From assembly GCA_902797405.1 (NCBI GenBank), contig CADBSP010000208.1, forward strand, positions 1-19,755: a stretch of 19,755 nucleotides of DNA. Direction: 5' to 3'. A program made the translations under genes and the position numbers. Below are positions 7,563-14,061 of this stretch, piece by piece; the stretch's first letter is position 1, and each line of letters starts with the position of its first letter. A model generated the notes under the pieces. That model was not told the DNA's origin. It saw only the letters and a program-made list of their open reading frames with translations, and made no database searches. Source of the stretch: an uncultured Eubacteriales bacterium (GTDB lineage: Bacteria; Bacillota; Clostridia; Peptostreptococcales; Anaerovoracaceae).

Positions 7563-9008
7563 ATGAGTGCGATCGATTATACCGAAAAAATGAAAAAACT
7601 AGGACCCTTGCCGGAGGATATGCGCATATTCTGGGTAGGAGAAAATGTTGCTCGGATTGAAGCAAGGATGCCCTACTGTTTGCAATGCATTAACGAAGGT
7701 AGAGAAATAGTTGCTGCACTTGAAGACTTTGCTCAGATAATTGGTCCCAGAGTTAGGATTGTTGACGAGGACGATTTGGACATAGCAAAGGCTCTAACAA
7801 CGAGCGCAGCAGTTCTGGTCAGGGTAGATGAAAAGCTAACCGTAGACACATCCCAAGCAGTGACAGCAGATGGCAGCATCGTAATCGCACCTGTGGACAA
7901 TGCTATCCAGGCAGCTTCCCTTCCATTAAGCGGAAGACCGAGGGACGGCAAAGCCCGTAGAGAGCAGGACTACGTTGTAACTACAGGTCGCGATCCATAT
8001 GAAGCGTATGTGGCATTAACCGTATTGGAAAAAGCCGCAGAGGTTCAGATTCTGGCTGATGCATTAGGAGGAGTGAGACCAATCCCGGAGAGAACTGCCA
8101 GGAAGCTCCGCCAGAACTACCTGAGCAAGTATTCGAAAGCAGGTCGTAAGCGTCGTGACCAGGAGTTTATCGAGTCAGGTGAATCGGACTACATCAATGA
8201 CGGAATTGAATCGAAGGAAATCGCACAGGAGGTAACTGAAGATTTAGAGGCTGCTGAATCCAACAAAGCCTCAATCGACGCGTCATTAGATGCGGAATTT
8301 CTGTTGGAGGAATTCAAGCAGCGCGGAAGCATGGTTAGCTTCGGTAAAAAACTCATAGAGAAGAAGATGGTCCAGGGAACATGGGGAAATCTTTCCGTTA
8401 GATTGGACGGAAGCGAAGAAGACTATATGCTGGTTACACCGACGGGATTGGACTATGACAGTCTGGGGCCGGAAGATATGGTGAAGGTAGAGATAGAAAC
8501 CGGAAGATACGAAAGAAGAGACTCGGATGGAAATAAAAAGCCTAATAAACCAACGACGGAGATGAACCTTCATGCAGGAATCTATAAGAGCAGGCCGGAT
8601 GTTGGAGCAATTATCCACACTCATTCCAAGTACTGCTCCGTATTCGCAGCATGCAATATGCCGCTGGAGGTTATCGACACATATTTGGCAGAGGAAGTTG
8701 CTGCTGATATAGTTCACATAGCAGACTACGCACCTTCTGGAAGCGACGAACTCAATGCAAATGTAGTTAAGGCATTGGGAGGTTACATAAAGGATGAGGA
8801 CATGGAAAGCGTTGACGAACTTCATGCAGTCTTTACCGGCATGTTTTATGGAAGAAAAGGTTGCTTGATAGCAAACCACGGCATGGTCGCTGTCGCTGCT
8901 GATTTGGATGGTGCATTGGAAGTTGCCGAAGCCATGGAGGAAGCGGCAAGAAAGCTAATCAATCAGAGGTTAACTAGGTTAGTTGAAAAGAAGGAGGGAC
9001 GCTCTTGA
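7563..9008 (+). CDS. Class II aldolase/adducin-family protein with degenerate N-terminal half
   Basis: A 481-residue protein, about twice the family's usual length. The C-terminal half (about 243-481) is a class II aldolase/epimerase domain with every expected metal or catalytic residue: E333 in 'TEMNLH', H352 and H354 in 'IHTHS', and H439 in 'ANHG'. The N-terminal half (about 1-215) looks like a decayed copy of the same fold: 'IEARMPYC' stands where 'IHTHSKYC' is in the C-half, and 'GRDPYEAYVALTVLEKAAEV' (142-161) matches the helix after the last metal His, but its metal ligands are gone. An acidic linker joins the halves. Substrate is unknown; a sugar-phosphate or similar aldol is only a family-level guess. 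The ATG at 7563 has AGAAGG (7543-7548) rather far upstream. The stop codon overlaps the TTG start of the following PrsW gene. Confidence 0.82.
   Translation: MSAIDYTEKMKKLGPLPEDMRIFWVGENVARIEARMPYCLQCINEGREIVAALEDFAQIIGPRVRIVDEDDLDIAKALTTSAAVLVRVDEKLTVDTSQAVTADGSIVIAPVDNAIQAASLPLSGRPRDGKARREQDYVVTTGRDPYEAYVALTVLEKAAEVQILADALGGVRPIPERTARKLRQNYLSKYSKAGRKRRDQEFIESGESDYINDGIESKEIAQEVTEDLEAAESNKASIDASLDAEFLLEEFKQRGSMVSFGKKLIEKKMVQGTWGNLSVRLDGSEEDYMLVTPTGLDYDSLGPEDMVKVEIETGRYERRDSDGNKKPNKPTTEMNLHAGIYKSRPDVGAIIHTHSKYCSVFAACNMPLEVIDTYLAEEVAADIVHIADYAPSGSDELNANVVKALGGYIKDEDMESVDELHAVFTGMFYGRKGCLIANHGMVAVAADLDGALEVAEAMEEAARKLINQRLTRLVEKKEGRS
8991..9007 (+). promoter_or_regulatory. Ribosome binding site that sets a TTG start inside the aldolase 3' end
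   Basis: AAGGAGG at 8991-8997 lies 7 bases before the TTG at 9005. The TTG overlaps the TGA (9006-9008) of the upstream gene, an arrangement that suggests translational coupling. Confidence 0.8.
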
Positions 9009-9703
9009 CCACATTAGCGATATATATAGTTGCAGCAATAGGACCTGCGGCAGTGCTCATGTTCTATGTTTATAAAAAGGACACTGTCGAAAAGGAACCT
9101 CTGGACTTATTGGGAAGATTAATTCTCGGCGGATGCTTGGCAGCGGTTCTTTCAGGTGTATTGGAGCAGGGAGGAATTATGATTCTGGATCGATTCGTCG
9201 ATCAAAGGAATCCTTTCTATGTTATACTCCTTGCGTTTTTAGTCGTGGCAGTCATCGAGGAGGGAAGCAAGTACTTCTTCCTGAAACGAAGAACATGGAA
9301 GAACCCACACTTCAACTACTGCTTCGATGGAATAGTATATGCGGTCTTCGTCTCCCTGGGTTTTGCTGCTTTGGAAAACCTGGGTTACGTAATGGGCTAC
9401 GGGCTGGAAATCGCGCCAAGCAGGGCGCTTCTTTCCATCCCTGCGCACATGGGTTTTTCCGTCTTTATGGGTTATTTCTATGGTAGAGCCAAGCGCCTGG
9501 AACTTATCGGAAAGTACGGGGCAGCCAGAGGAGAACGCATTCTGGGCTACGTGATGGCAGTATTTCTGCACGGATTCTACGATGCCTGCGCTATGATGGG
9601 TACCGAGCTTGCGTCGACCATATTCTTCATCTTCGTAATCATCGTGGACATAGCAGTAATCTACACAATCCGCCGCGGCTCTAAAGAAGACGAACCCCTG
9701 TAA
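9005..9703 (+). CDS. prsW: PrsW-family intramembrane metalloprotease
   Basis: This 232-residue polytopic membrane protein carries the conserved signature of the PrsW/CAAX-like protease superfamily: E85-E86 with K89 in 'VIEEGSKYF', 'FDGIVYAVFVSLGFAALEN' with E124-N125, H148 in 'PAHMGFSVFMGYFYG', and H189/D193 in 'LHGFYDA'. The acidic and His residues would bind the catalytic zinc within the membrane. PrsW in Bacillus subtilis makes the site-1 cut of the anti-sigma factor RsiW, but no sigma/anti-sigma pair is visible nearby, so the substrate here is unknown. It starts with TTG at 9005, overlapping the aldolase stop, so the two products are likely made together. Length is normal for bacterial PrsW. 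No co-transcribed gene follows; a strong terminator lies about 190 bases downstream. Confidence 0.9.
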   Translation: MTTLAIYIVAAIGPAAVLMFYVYKKDTVEKEPLDLLGRLILGGCLAAVLSGVLEQGGIMILDRFVDQRNPFYVILLAFLVVAVIEEGSKYFFLKRRTWKNPHFNYCFDGIVYAVFVSLGFAALENLGYVMGYGLEIAPSRALLSIPAHMGFSVFMGYFYGRAKRLELIGKYGAARGERILGYVMAVFLHGFYDACAMMGTELASTIFFIFVIIVDIAVIYTIRRGSKEDEPL

Positions 9704-9762
9704 ACCTCGCCGTTAAAACCGCAAATCTTTGAATTATATTGCGTGGATAGATGCGATTGCTC

Positions 9763-9774
9763 ATATAATTATAT
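9763..9774. repeat. 12-bp perfect AT palindrome
   Basis: ATATAATTATAT at 9763-9774 equals its own reverse complement. It also contains a TATAAT (9764-9769) that could be a -10 box for a short transcript; the best upstream hexamer (TTGCGT at 9739-9744) is 19 bases away, so a promoter call is weak. Confidence 0.35.
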
Positions 9775-9779
9775 AGGCA

Positions 9780-9861
9780 GCGGGGGTAGTAGGTCTGCAA
9801 CGTCCTCGATAATTTAGAAATATAAACAGGTAAGAGGGGTGTAGCCCCTACAACATCCCGC
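9780..9861 (+). other. Potential long stem in the prsW-thrS intergenic region
   Basis: Bases 9780-9793 (GCGGGGGTAGTAGG) can pair with 9847-9861 (CCTACAACATCCCGC), giving about 13 pairs with one bulge and one A-A mismatch. A competing small hairpin, AGGGG/CCCCT, lies at 9834-9848. Together with the possible -10 box at 9764 and the terminator at 9895-9966 this could be an independent small RNA, but no known RNA family is recognised. Confidence 0.25.
9784..9817 (+). repeat. Left arm of an imperfect inverted repeat flanking the terminator region
   Basis: This stretch contains CAACGTCCTCGA (9798-9809), an exact reverse complement of 9984-9995. Similarity extends outward (GGGTAGT matches the complement of the right arm at 10002-10008) and inward (an AATTT-type tract), for about 33 bases in total. 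Confidence 0.7.
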
Positions 9862-9894
9862 AGAAATTTAATAGGTTAATCAAAAAATGAAAAA

Positions 9895-9966
9895 ACCTTC
9901 GTTTGGAGTCATCCAGTGGGCTGGGGACCCCCGTTGATGACTCCACGAAGGTGCTTTTTATTTTTT
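9895..9966. terminator. Strong bidirectional terminator between prsW and thrS
   Basis: ACCTTCGT (9895-9902) plus GGAGTCATC (9905-9913) pairs with GATGACTCC (9936-9944) plus ACGAAGGT (9945-9952): 17 pairs broken only by a two-base bulge (9903-9904). On the plus strand it is followed by GC and two T-runs up to 9966. On the minus strand it is followed directly by a run of T and then a second T-rich tract. It therefore serves both convergent units (the aldolase-prsW unit and thrS). The loop contains a further GGGG/CCCC mini-stem. Confidence 0.92.
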
Positions 9967-9975
9967 GACTTTAAC

Positions 9976-10008
9976 CTCAAATTTCGAGGACGTTGGAAGG
10001 CACTACCC
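9976..10008 (-). repeat. Right arm of the imperfect inverted repeat, next to the thrS stop
   Basis: Contains TCGAGGACGTTG (9984-9995), an exact reverse complement of 9798-9809. Its outer end (CACTACCC, 10001-10008) lies 11 bases from the thrS stop codon. With the left arm it brackets the bidirectional terminator. Confidence 0.7.
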
Positions 10009-10018
10009 TCTCTTCCTT

Positions 10019-11851
10019 TTAAGCTCTTTCTGAGATGAGCTCCAGGCTGTGCTCTTCGTTCATCTGGTCGCACATGTCTAAGAACTCATCCAGAGGAACG
10101 TTTCTGAGCTGCTGGTTGGAGCCGCGAACGTTTATAGAAACAGTGCGTTCTTCGGCTTCTTTGTCCCCTAAAACGATGATGTACGGAATCTTAAACTGCT
10201 TGAACTCCTTAATCTTGGCATTCATATTCTTATCTTCGTAATCAACCTCGAAGCGAACGCCGTTTGCTCTAAGCAGAGCGCAAACTTCCTTAGCGTAGTC
10301 GTTGTGTTCAGACTTAATAGGAACAACAGCAACCTGAGTCGGCGAGAGCCAGAAGGGGAATGCACCCTTAAAGTTCTCTATGATAACAGCAATGAATCTT
10401 TCAAATGATCCGTAGAGTGCGCGGTGAATAACAACCGGTCTATACTGTCCGCCGTCAGCTGCAGTATACTTTAAATCGAAGTTTGCAGGGAGCTGGAAGT
10501 CTAGCTGAATTGTTCCGCACTGCCATTCACGACCAAGTGCATCCTTCATCTGAAGGTCAATCTTCGGTCCATAGAAGGCACCGTCGCCCTCATTTATTTC
10601 ATATCCGCCTTCACCATACTTGGAATCGAGGATATTCTTTAGAGCCTTTTCTGCCAGATTCCATGTTTCGATATCGCCCATGAAATCCTCAGGTCTGGTT
10701 GAAAGCTCCGCGCGATATTCCAAACCGAGCGTATTATATATTCTGTCTGTCAGTTCGAAAATCTTTGCTATCTCTTCTTCTATCTGAGTTTCCATGACAA
10801 AGGTATGGTCGTCGTCCTGACGGAATTCCTGAACTCTGAGAAGACCGTTAAGTTGTCCGGACTTTTCCTTCCTGTGAAGCACATTGTTCTCGGAAAGTCT
10901 AAGAGGAAGATCTCTGTAGGAACGGGTCTTGGATTTAAAGACGATCATGGCGTTCGGACAGTTCATCGGTTTTGCTGAATAGATGTCTGCCTCTTCAACC
11001 GGCTTCATCTTAAAGGAACCGCTTTCGTCCAGGAGAATATGACCATCTTCATCTCTCTCCAATTCAGGAACGACAAACATATTGTTTTGGTAGTGGGCCC
11101 AGTGTCCGCTGATTAGGTAGAGCTTACGGTTATTGAATACCGGAGCACAGATTTCCTGGTAACCATACTCATCCTGAAGAGTTCTGGAGAAGTTCATTAG
11201 TGTGTTGTAAAGCTTCCATCCTCTGGGGAGCCAGTAAGGCATACCCGGGGCTGTTTCATCGAACATAAAGAGTTCCAGTTGAGGTCCCAGCTTCTTATGA
11301 TCTCTCTCCTGAGCTTCCTGGAGCCATTTAAGATGTTCTTTAAGCTGCTGCTTGTCAGGGAATGCGAATACATAGATTCTCTGAAGTTGATCTCTGTTTT
11401 CGTCACCGCGCCAATATGAACCGGATGCGGACTTAACCTGGAATGCAACATTCATAAGGTCCTGAGAATTCTCAATATGAGGTCCGCGGCAAAGGTCGAC
11501 GAAGTCGTCACCGGTGTAATAAACGGTAAGCGCCTCTTCTTCCGGTAGATCCTGAATAAGCTCGACCTTGAACTTTTGGTCTTCGAACATCTTAAGTCCT
11601 TCGGCTTTGCTCACTTCCTTTACAGTCCAATCCTCGCGGCGTTTAATGATTTCCCTCATCTTTTCTTCTATCAAAGGGAAGTCTTCCTGAGTTACGGTTC
11701 TGGGAAGGAGGAAGTCGTAGTACATACCGTCATCAATCTGTGGACCGATAGCGTACTGGACATTATCTTTACCAAAAATCTCTATTACTGCCTTTGCCAG
11801 AATATGGGCCAAAGAATGCCTATATACCTCTAAAAATTCTTCCTTGTTCAT
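10019..11851 (-). CDS. thrS: Threonyl-tRNA synthetase lacking the TGS domain
   Basis: A class II synthetase that charges tRNA-Thr; 610 residues. The editing domain is present with H12, H16, C121 and H125, whose spacing equals E. coli H73, H77, C182 and H186, so exactly 61 N-terminal residues are missing, the length of the TGS domain. The catalytic core has zinc ligand C298 in 'MNCPN' and H349 in 'QDDDH', the motif 2 region 'LHRKEKSGQLNGLLRVQEF', and 'VIHRALYGSFERF' for motif 3. The C-terminal anticodon-binding domain is intact. The ATG start (complement of 11849-11851) has AGAGGA about 8 bases upstream; only 27 bases separate it from the small upstream gene, leaving no space for a missing TGS domain. 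It is probably co-transcribed with that gene; no T-box leader is visible. Confidence 0.97.
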   Translation of the reverse strand: MNKEEFLEVYRHSLAHILAKAVIEIFGKDNVQYAIGPQIDDGMYYDFLLPRTVTQEDFPLIEEKMREIIKRREDWTVKEVSKAEGLKMFEDQKFKVELIQDLPEEEALTVYYTGDDFVDLCRGPHIENSQDLMNVAFQVKSASGSYWRGDENRDQLQRIYVFAFPDKQQLKEHLKWLQEAQERDHKKLGPQLELFMFDETAPGMPYWLPRGWKLYNTLMNFSRTLQDEYGYQEICAPVFNNRKLYLISGHWAHYQNNMFVVPELERDEDGHILLDESGSFKMKPVEEADIYSAKPMNCPNAMIVFKSKTRSYRDLPLRLSENNVLHRKEKSGQLNGLLRVQEFRQDDDHTFVMETQIEEEIAKIFELTDRIYNTLGLEYRAELSTRPEDFMGDIETWNLAEKALKNILDSKYGEGGYEINEGDGAFYGPKIDLQMKDALGREWQCGTIQLDFQLPANFDLKYTAADGGQYRPVVIHRALYGSFERFIAVIIENFKGAFPFWLSPTQVAVVPIKSEHNDYAKEVCALLRANGVRFEVDYEDKNMNAKIKEFKQFKIPYIIVLGDKEAEERTVSINVRGSNQQLRNVPLDEFLDMCDQMNEEHSLELISERA

Positions 11852-11878
11852 AACTATTATCCTCTATTCTTATTAAAT

Positions 11879-12133
11879 TTATTCTTCTTTTGCTTCTTCC
11901 ACGTCGCCGGTACCCATTGCAACTGCAGCGACAGCCAATACGACTATGCCCAGCATAGCTACAAAGACCATCATGTTTTCAATAGCATCCTGGCGGACGA
12001 TTTTTTTCTGAGTTTTATCTGCTTTTCTATAAAGCTTGTCTGCCTTGACCTGGGCCTTGGCAGCTTTCTTCTGCGCGGCTTCCAACTTTTTTAAGGCCTT
12101 TTGCGCCTTGTCGGCATTAGTAGTTGTTGACAT
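11879..12133 (-). CDS. Small Lys/Ala-rich coiled-coil protein with a C-terminal membrane segment
   Basis: This 84-residue protein has no family I recognise. Residues about 7-48 are a long Lys/Ala/Gln helix with repeated KA and KK pairs, a probable coiled coil with strong positive charge. Residues about 54-72 form one hydrophobic span (MMVFVAMLGIVVLAVAAVA), and the end is short and acidic. This suggests a tail-anchored protein with a cytoplasmic basic helix that could contact nucleic acid or membrane lipids; that is inference. The start is the ATG complementary to 12131-12133, with GGAG 5 bases before it; an ATG 12 bases upstream (12145) has no such site. It lies 27 bases before thrS and is divergent from rho. 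Confidence 0.72.
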   Translation of the reverse strand: MSTTTNADKAQKALKKLEAAQKKAAKAQVKADKLYRKADKTQKKIVRQDAIENMMVFVAMLGIVVLAVAAVAMGTGDVEEAKEE

Positions 12134-12181
12134 TTTTATCTCCATTTCTTTACATGAGGTTCCAGAGCCTATTCTTCGTAT

Positions 12182-12187
12182 ATTCTA
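12182..12187 (-). promoter_or_regulatory. thrS: Possible extended -10 box for the small gene and thrS
   Basis: On the minus strand TAGAAT preceded by TGA (an extended -10 'TGn') lies about 50 bases before the start codon. No good -35 hexamer is seen at 17 bases (TTTTAT at best), so this is tentative. Confidence 0.3.
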
Positions 12188-12255
12188 TCACTATATTAAT
12201 TGGAATAAAAGAGAGGAAGTTCTTTATTTTTCTTTATTTTTTTTGAATAATGGGT

Positions 12256-12261
12256 TATAAT
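12256..12261 (+). promoter_or_regulatory. rho: Consensus -10 box (TATAAT) upstream of rho
   Basis: TATAAT at 12256-12261; the hexamer 17 bases upstream is T-rich and poor. If used, transcription would begin near 12268, after the ATG at 12250, which supports choosing the rho start at 12340. The short leader also contains GGGC-ATTCA-GCCC (12317-12329), a small hairpin just before the rho start. Confidence 0.45.
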
Positions 12262-12339
12262 CGTAGCAGTTATTTTCGTTTTTTCCCCAAGTTGGATCCC
12301 AACAAAAGAAAGGAAAGGGCATTCAGCCCGGTTTTATCT

Positions 12340-13977
12340 ATGCCAAGAAAGAAAAAAGAAGAAATTGAAGAAATCGTTCAGGAAGAAACCACTGCTGTGA
12401 CAGAGGAAGTCGCTCCTGAGAGTTTTGATGTTGAAGAAGCAGAGGAGAAGCCAAAGAAGGCTACTAGGAAAACGGCAACAAAGACTGCTGCGAAGACATC
12501 AGCAAAGGGAACTAAGAAGACGGCTGCGTCCAAAACATCTAAGGCATCTGCCACCAAGGATGATACGCCAGTGGAAGAGGGCGTCAAAGCTGCTAAGGAC
12601 GATGCTCCAGCGGAAGAGGCTGTCAAAACTGCTAAAGACGATGCTCCAGCGGAAGAGGAGGCAAAAGCACCCGAGGGCGATGCTCCTATGAAAGAGGCTG
12701 CAAAAGTTGCAAAGGACGATGCGCCTGCTGACGATAAAGTCGCCAAGAAGGATACTCCTGCAGACGATGGCAAACCCGCCAAGAAAGAAGCTTCTGAAGC
12801 CGATGACAAACCAGCGTCATCCGAACAGCCGGAGCCCGCTTCAACAGAGCGCCCGCGCCCTGAGGTCACCGGCATTTTAGATATTGCAGAGGACGGCAAC
12901 TTTGGTTTCCTGCGATTCGACAATTTCCTCACAAGTGAAAAGGATATATATGTTTCTCCAACTCAGATCAGAAGATTCAATCTGAAAACAGGAGATAAGA
13001 TAAATGGTATTTCCAGACTCCCAAATGAAGGTGAAAGATTCGGTGCCCTCCTTTATGTAAACAGCGTAAACGGAGAAGAACCGGGAGCAGCAATTAAGAG
13101 AGCTGACTTTTCCTCCTTGACTCCAATCTTTCCAAATGAAAGACTGAATATGGAGATGGGAGCCAAGGAACTCTCCATGAGATTGATCGATTTGATTGCA
13201 CCGGTCGGCAAAGGCCAGCGCGGTCTAATCGTAGCTCCGCCAAAGGCAGGAAAGACAACGCTTCTAAAGCGTATCGCAAACAGTATAGAGCATAATCATC
13301 CGGAAGTAGAATTGATAGTACTCCTGGTGGATGAGCGTCCGGAAGAAGTTACGGATATGAAGAGGTCATTAACTGCGGGAGAGGTAATCTATTCTACCTT
13401 TGATGAAAGGCCGCAGCACCATGTAAAGGTTGCAGAGATGGTGCTTGCCAGGGCTCAGCGATTGGCAGAACATAAGAAAGACGTCGTTATCCTTCTGGAC
13501 AGCATCACCAGATTAGCCAGAGCATATAACCTGGTGGAGCCTTCTTCGGGGCGTACCCTATCTGGTGGTTTTGATCCGGTGGCATTATATAAACCTAAGA
13601 AATTCTTTGGCGCAGCGCGTAATCTGGAAGAGGGAGGAAGCGTGACGATATTGGCAACTGCCCTTATAGAAACAGGATCCCGAATGGATGATGTTATATA
13701 TGAGGAATTTAAGGGTACAGGTAATATGGAGCTTCATTTGGATCGCAAGCTTTCAGAAAGACGCATCTTCCCGGCCATCGACCTCAACAGATCGGGAACA
13801 CGTCGTGAAGATCTGCTCATGACACAGGATGAGCTGGAAGCAATCTGGATGATGCGAAGGGCCATGAGCAATTTGCCGCTCCAGGAAGTTACAGAAACTA
13901 TAATAGATAATCTGTCCCAGACCGTAAGCAATGAAAACTTTGTTCAGATAATAAAGAAGGTACTGATGGGACGATAG
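12340..13977 (+). CDS. rho: Transcription termination factor Rho with long charged N-terminal extension
   Basis: The hexameric RNA helicase that ends transcription. From residue 176 ('VTGILDIAEDGNFGFLR') the protein is a normal Rho: cold-shock-like RNA-binding domain, Walker A 'APPKAGKTT' (299-307), Walker B ending at D387 in 'VVILLDSITR', then 'SGRTLSGGFDP' and the R-loop region 'LIETGSRMDD'. The usual N-terminal helical Rho_N domain is not seen. In its place are a basic Lys/Ala/Thr block (about 38-73) and a run of 13-residue acidic repeats of the type DAPAEEAVKTAKD (about 74-150). Total length is 545. The start is ATG 12340 (MPRKKKEE); an in-frame ATG at 12250 lies upstream of the likely transcription start. 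A clear ribosome site is lacking. The gene diverges from the small protein/thrS unit and precedes DUF1385 and prmC. Confidence 0.94.
   Translation: MPRKKKEEIEEIVQEETTAVTEEVAPESFDVEEAEEKPKKATRKTATKTAAKTSAKGTKKTAASKTSKASATKDDTPVEEGVKAAKDDAPAEEAVKTAKDDAPAEEEAKAPEGDAPMKEAAKVAKDDAPADDKVAKKDTPADDGKPAKKEASEADDKPASSEQPEPASTERPRPEVTGILDIAEDGNFGFLRFDNFLTSEKDIYVSPTQIRRFNLKTGDKINGISRLPNEGERFGALLYVNSVNGEEPGAAIKRADFSSLTPIFPNERLNMEMGAKELSMRLIDLIAPVGKGQRGLIVAPPKAGKTTLLKRIANSIEHNHPEVELIVLLVDERPEEVTDMKRSLTAGEVIYSTFDERPQHHVKVAEMVLARAQRLAEHKKDVVILLDSITRLARAYNLVEPSSGRTLSGGFDPVALYKPKKFFGAARNLEEGGSVTILATALIETGSRMDDVIYEEFKGTGNMELHLDRKLSERRIFPAIDLNRSGTRREDLLMTQDELEAIWMMRRAMSNLPLQEVTETIIDNLSQTVSNENFVQIIKKVLMGR
12562..12753 (+). 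repeat. rho: 39-bp tandem repeats inside rho
   Basis: In-frame units begin at 12562, 12601, 12640, 12679 and 12718, each 39 bases (13 codons), followed by a shorter diverged unit. The second and third copies share GATGCTCCAGCGGAAGAG exactly. They encode the acidic D-A/T-P-A-E-E repeats of the Rho extension. Confidence 0.9.
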
Positions 13978-14061
13978 TAAAAAGAATCGTGTCAAAAAGC
14001 GCCTTAAAAATACTTAGAAGAAAGATGCTTTGATGGTACGATAAAGAGGGATTAGTAAAGA

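Noticed and set aside
8286..8879. A 197-residue minus-strand open frame inside the aldolase gene
   Set aside because: It lies fully within a gene whose protein has clear catalytic motifs; the opposite frame has no recognisable domain and an unusual Cys/His-rich composition.
9704..10018. A missed small protein gene in the longest gap
   Set aside because: No open frame with a ribosome site is apparent; the region is taken up by palindromes, inverted repeats and the terminator.
11852..12250. A T-box leader controlling thrS
   Set aside because: The region upstream of thrS holds a small gene and a short AT-rich leader; neither the conserved T-box sequence nor an antiterminator/terminator pair is seen.
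12250..12339. An upstream in-frame ATG that would extend Rho by 30 residues
   Set aside because: It overlaps the consensus TATAAT at 12256-12261 and would lie ahead of the likely transcription start; the extra residues are not Rho-like.
12378..12932. A 184-residue open frame on the minus strand opposite the rho extension
   Set aside because: It is low-complexity Ser/Ala/Val sequence produced by reading the repeats of rho backwards, without a ribosome site.
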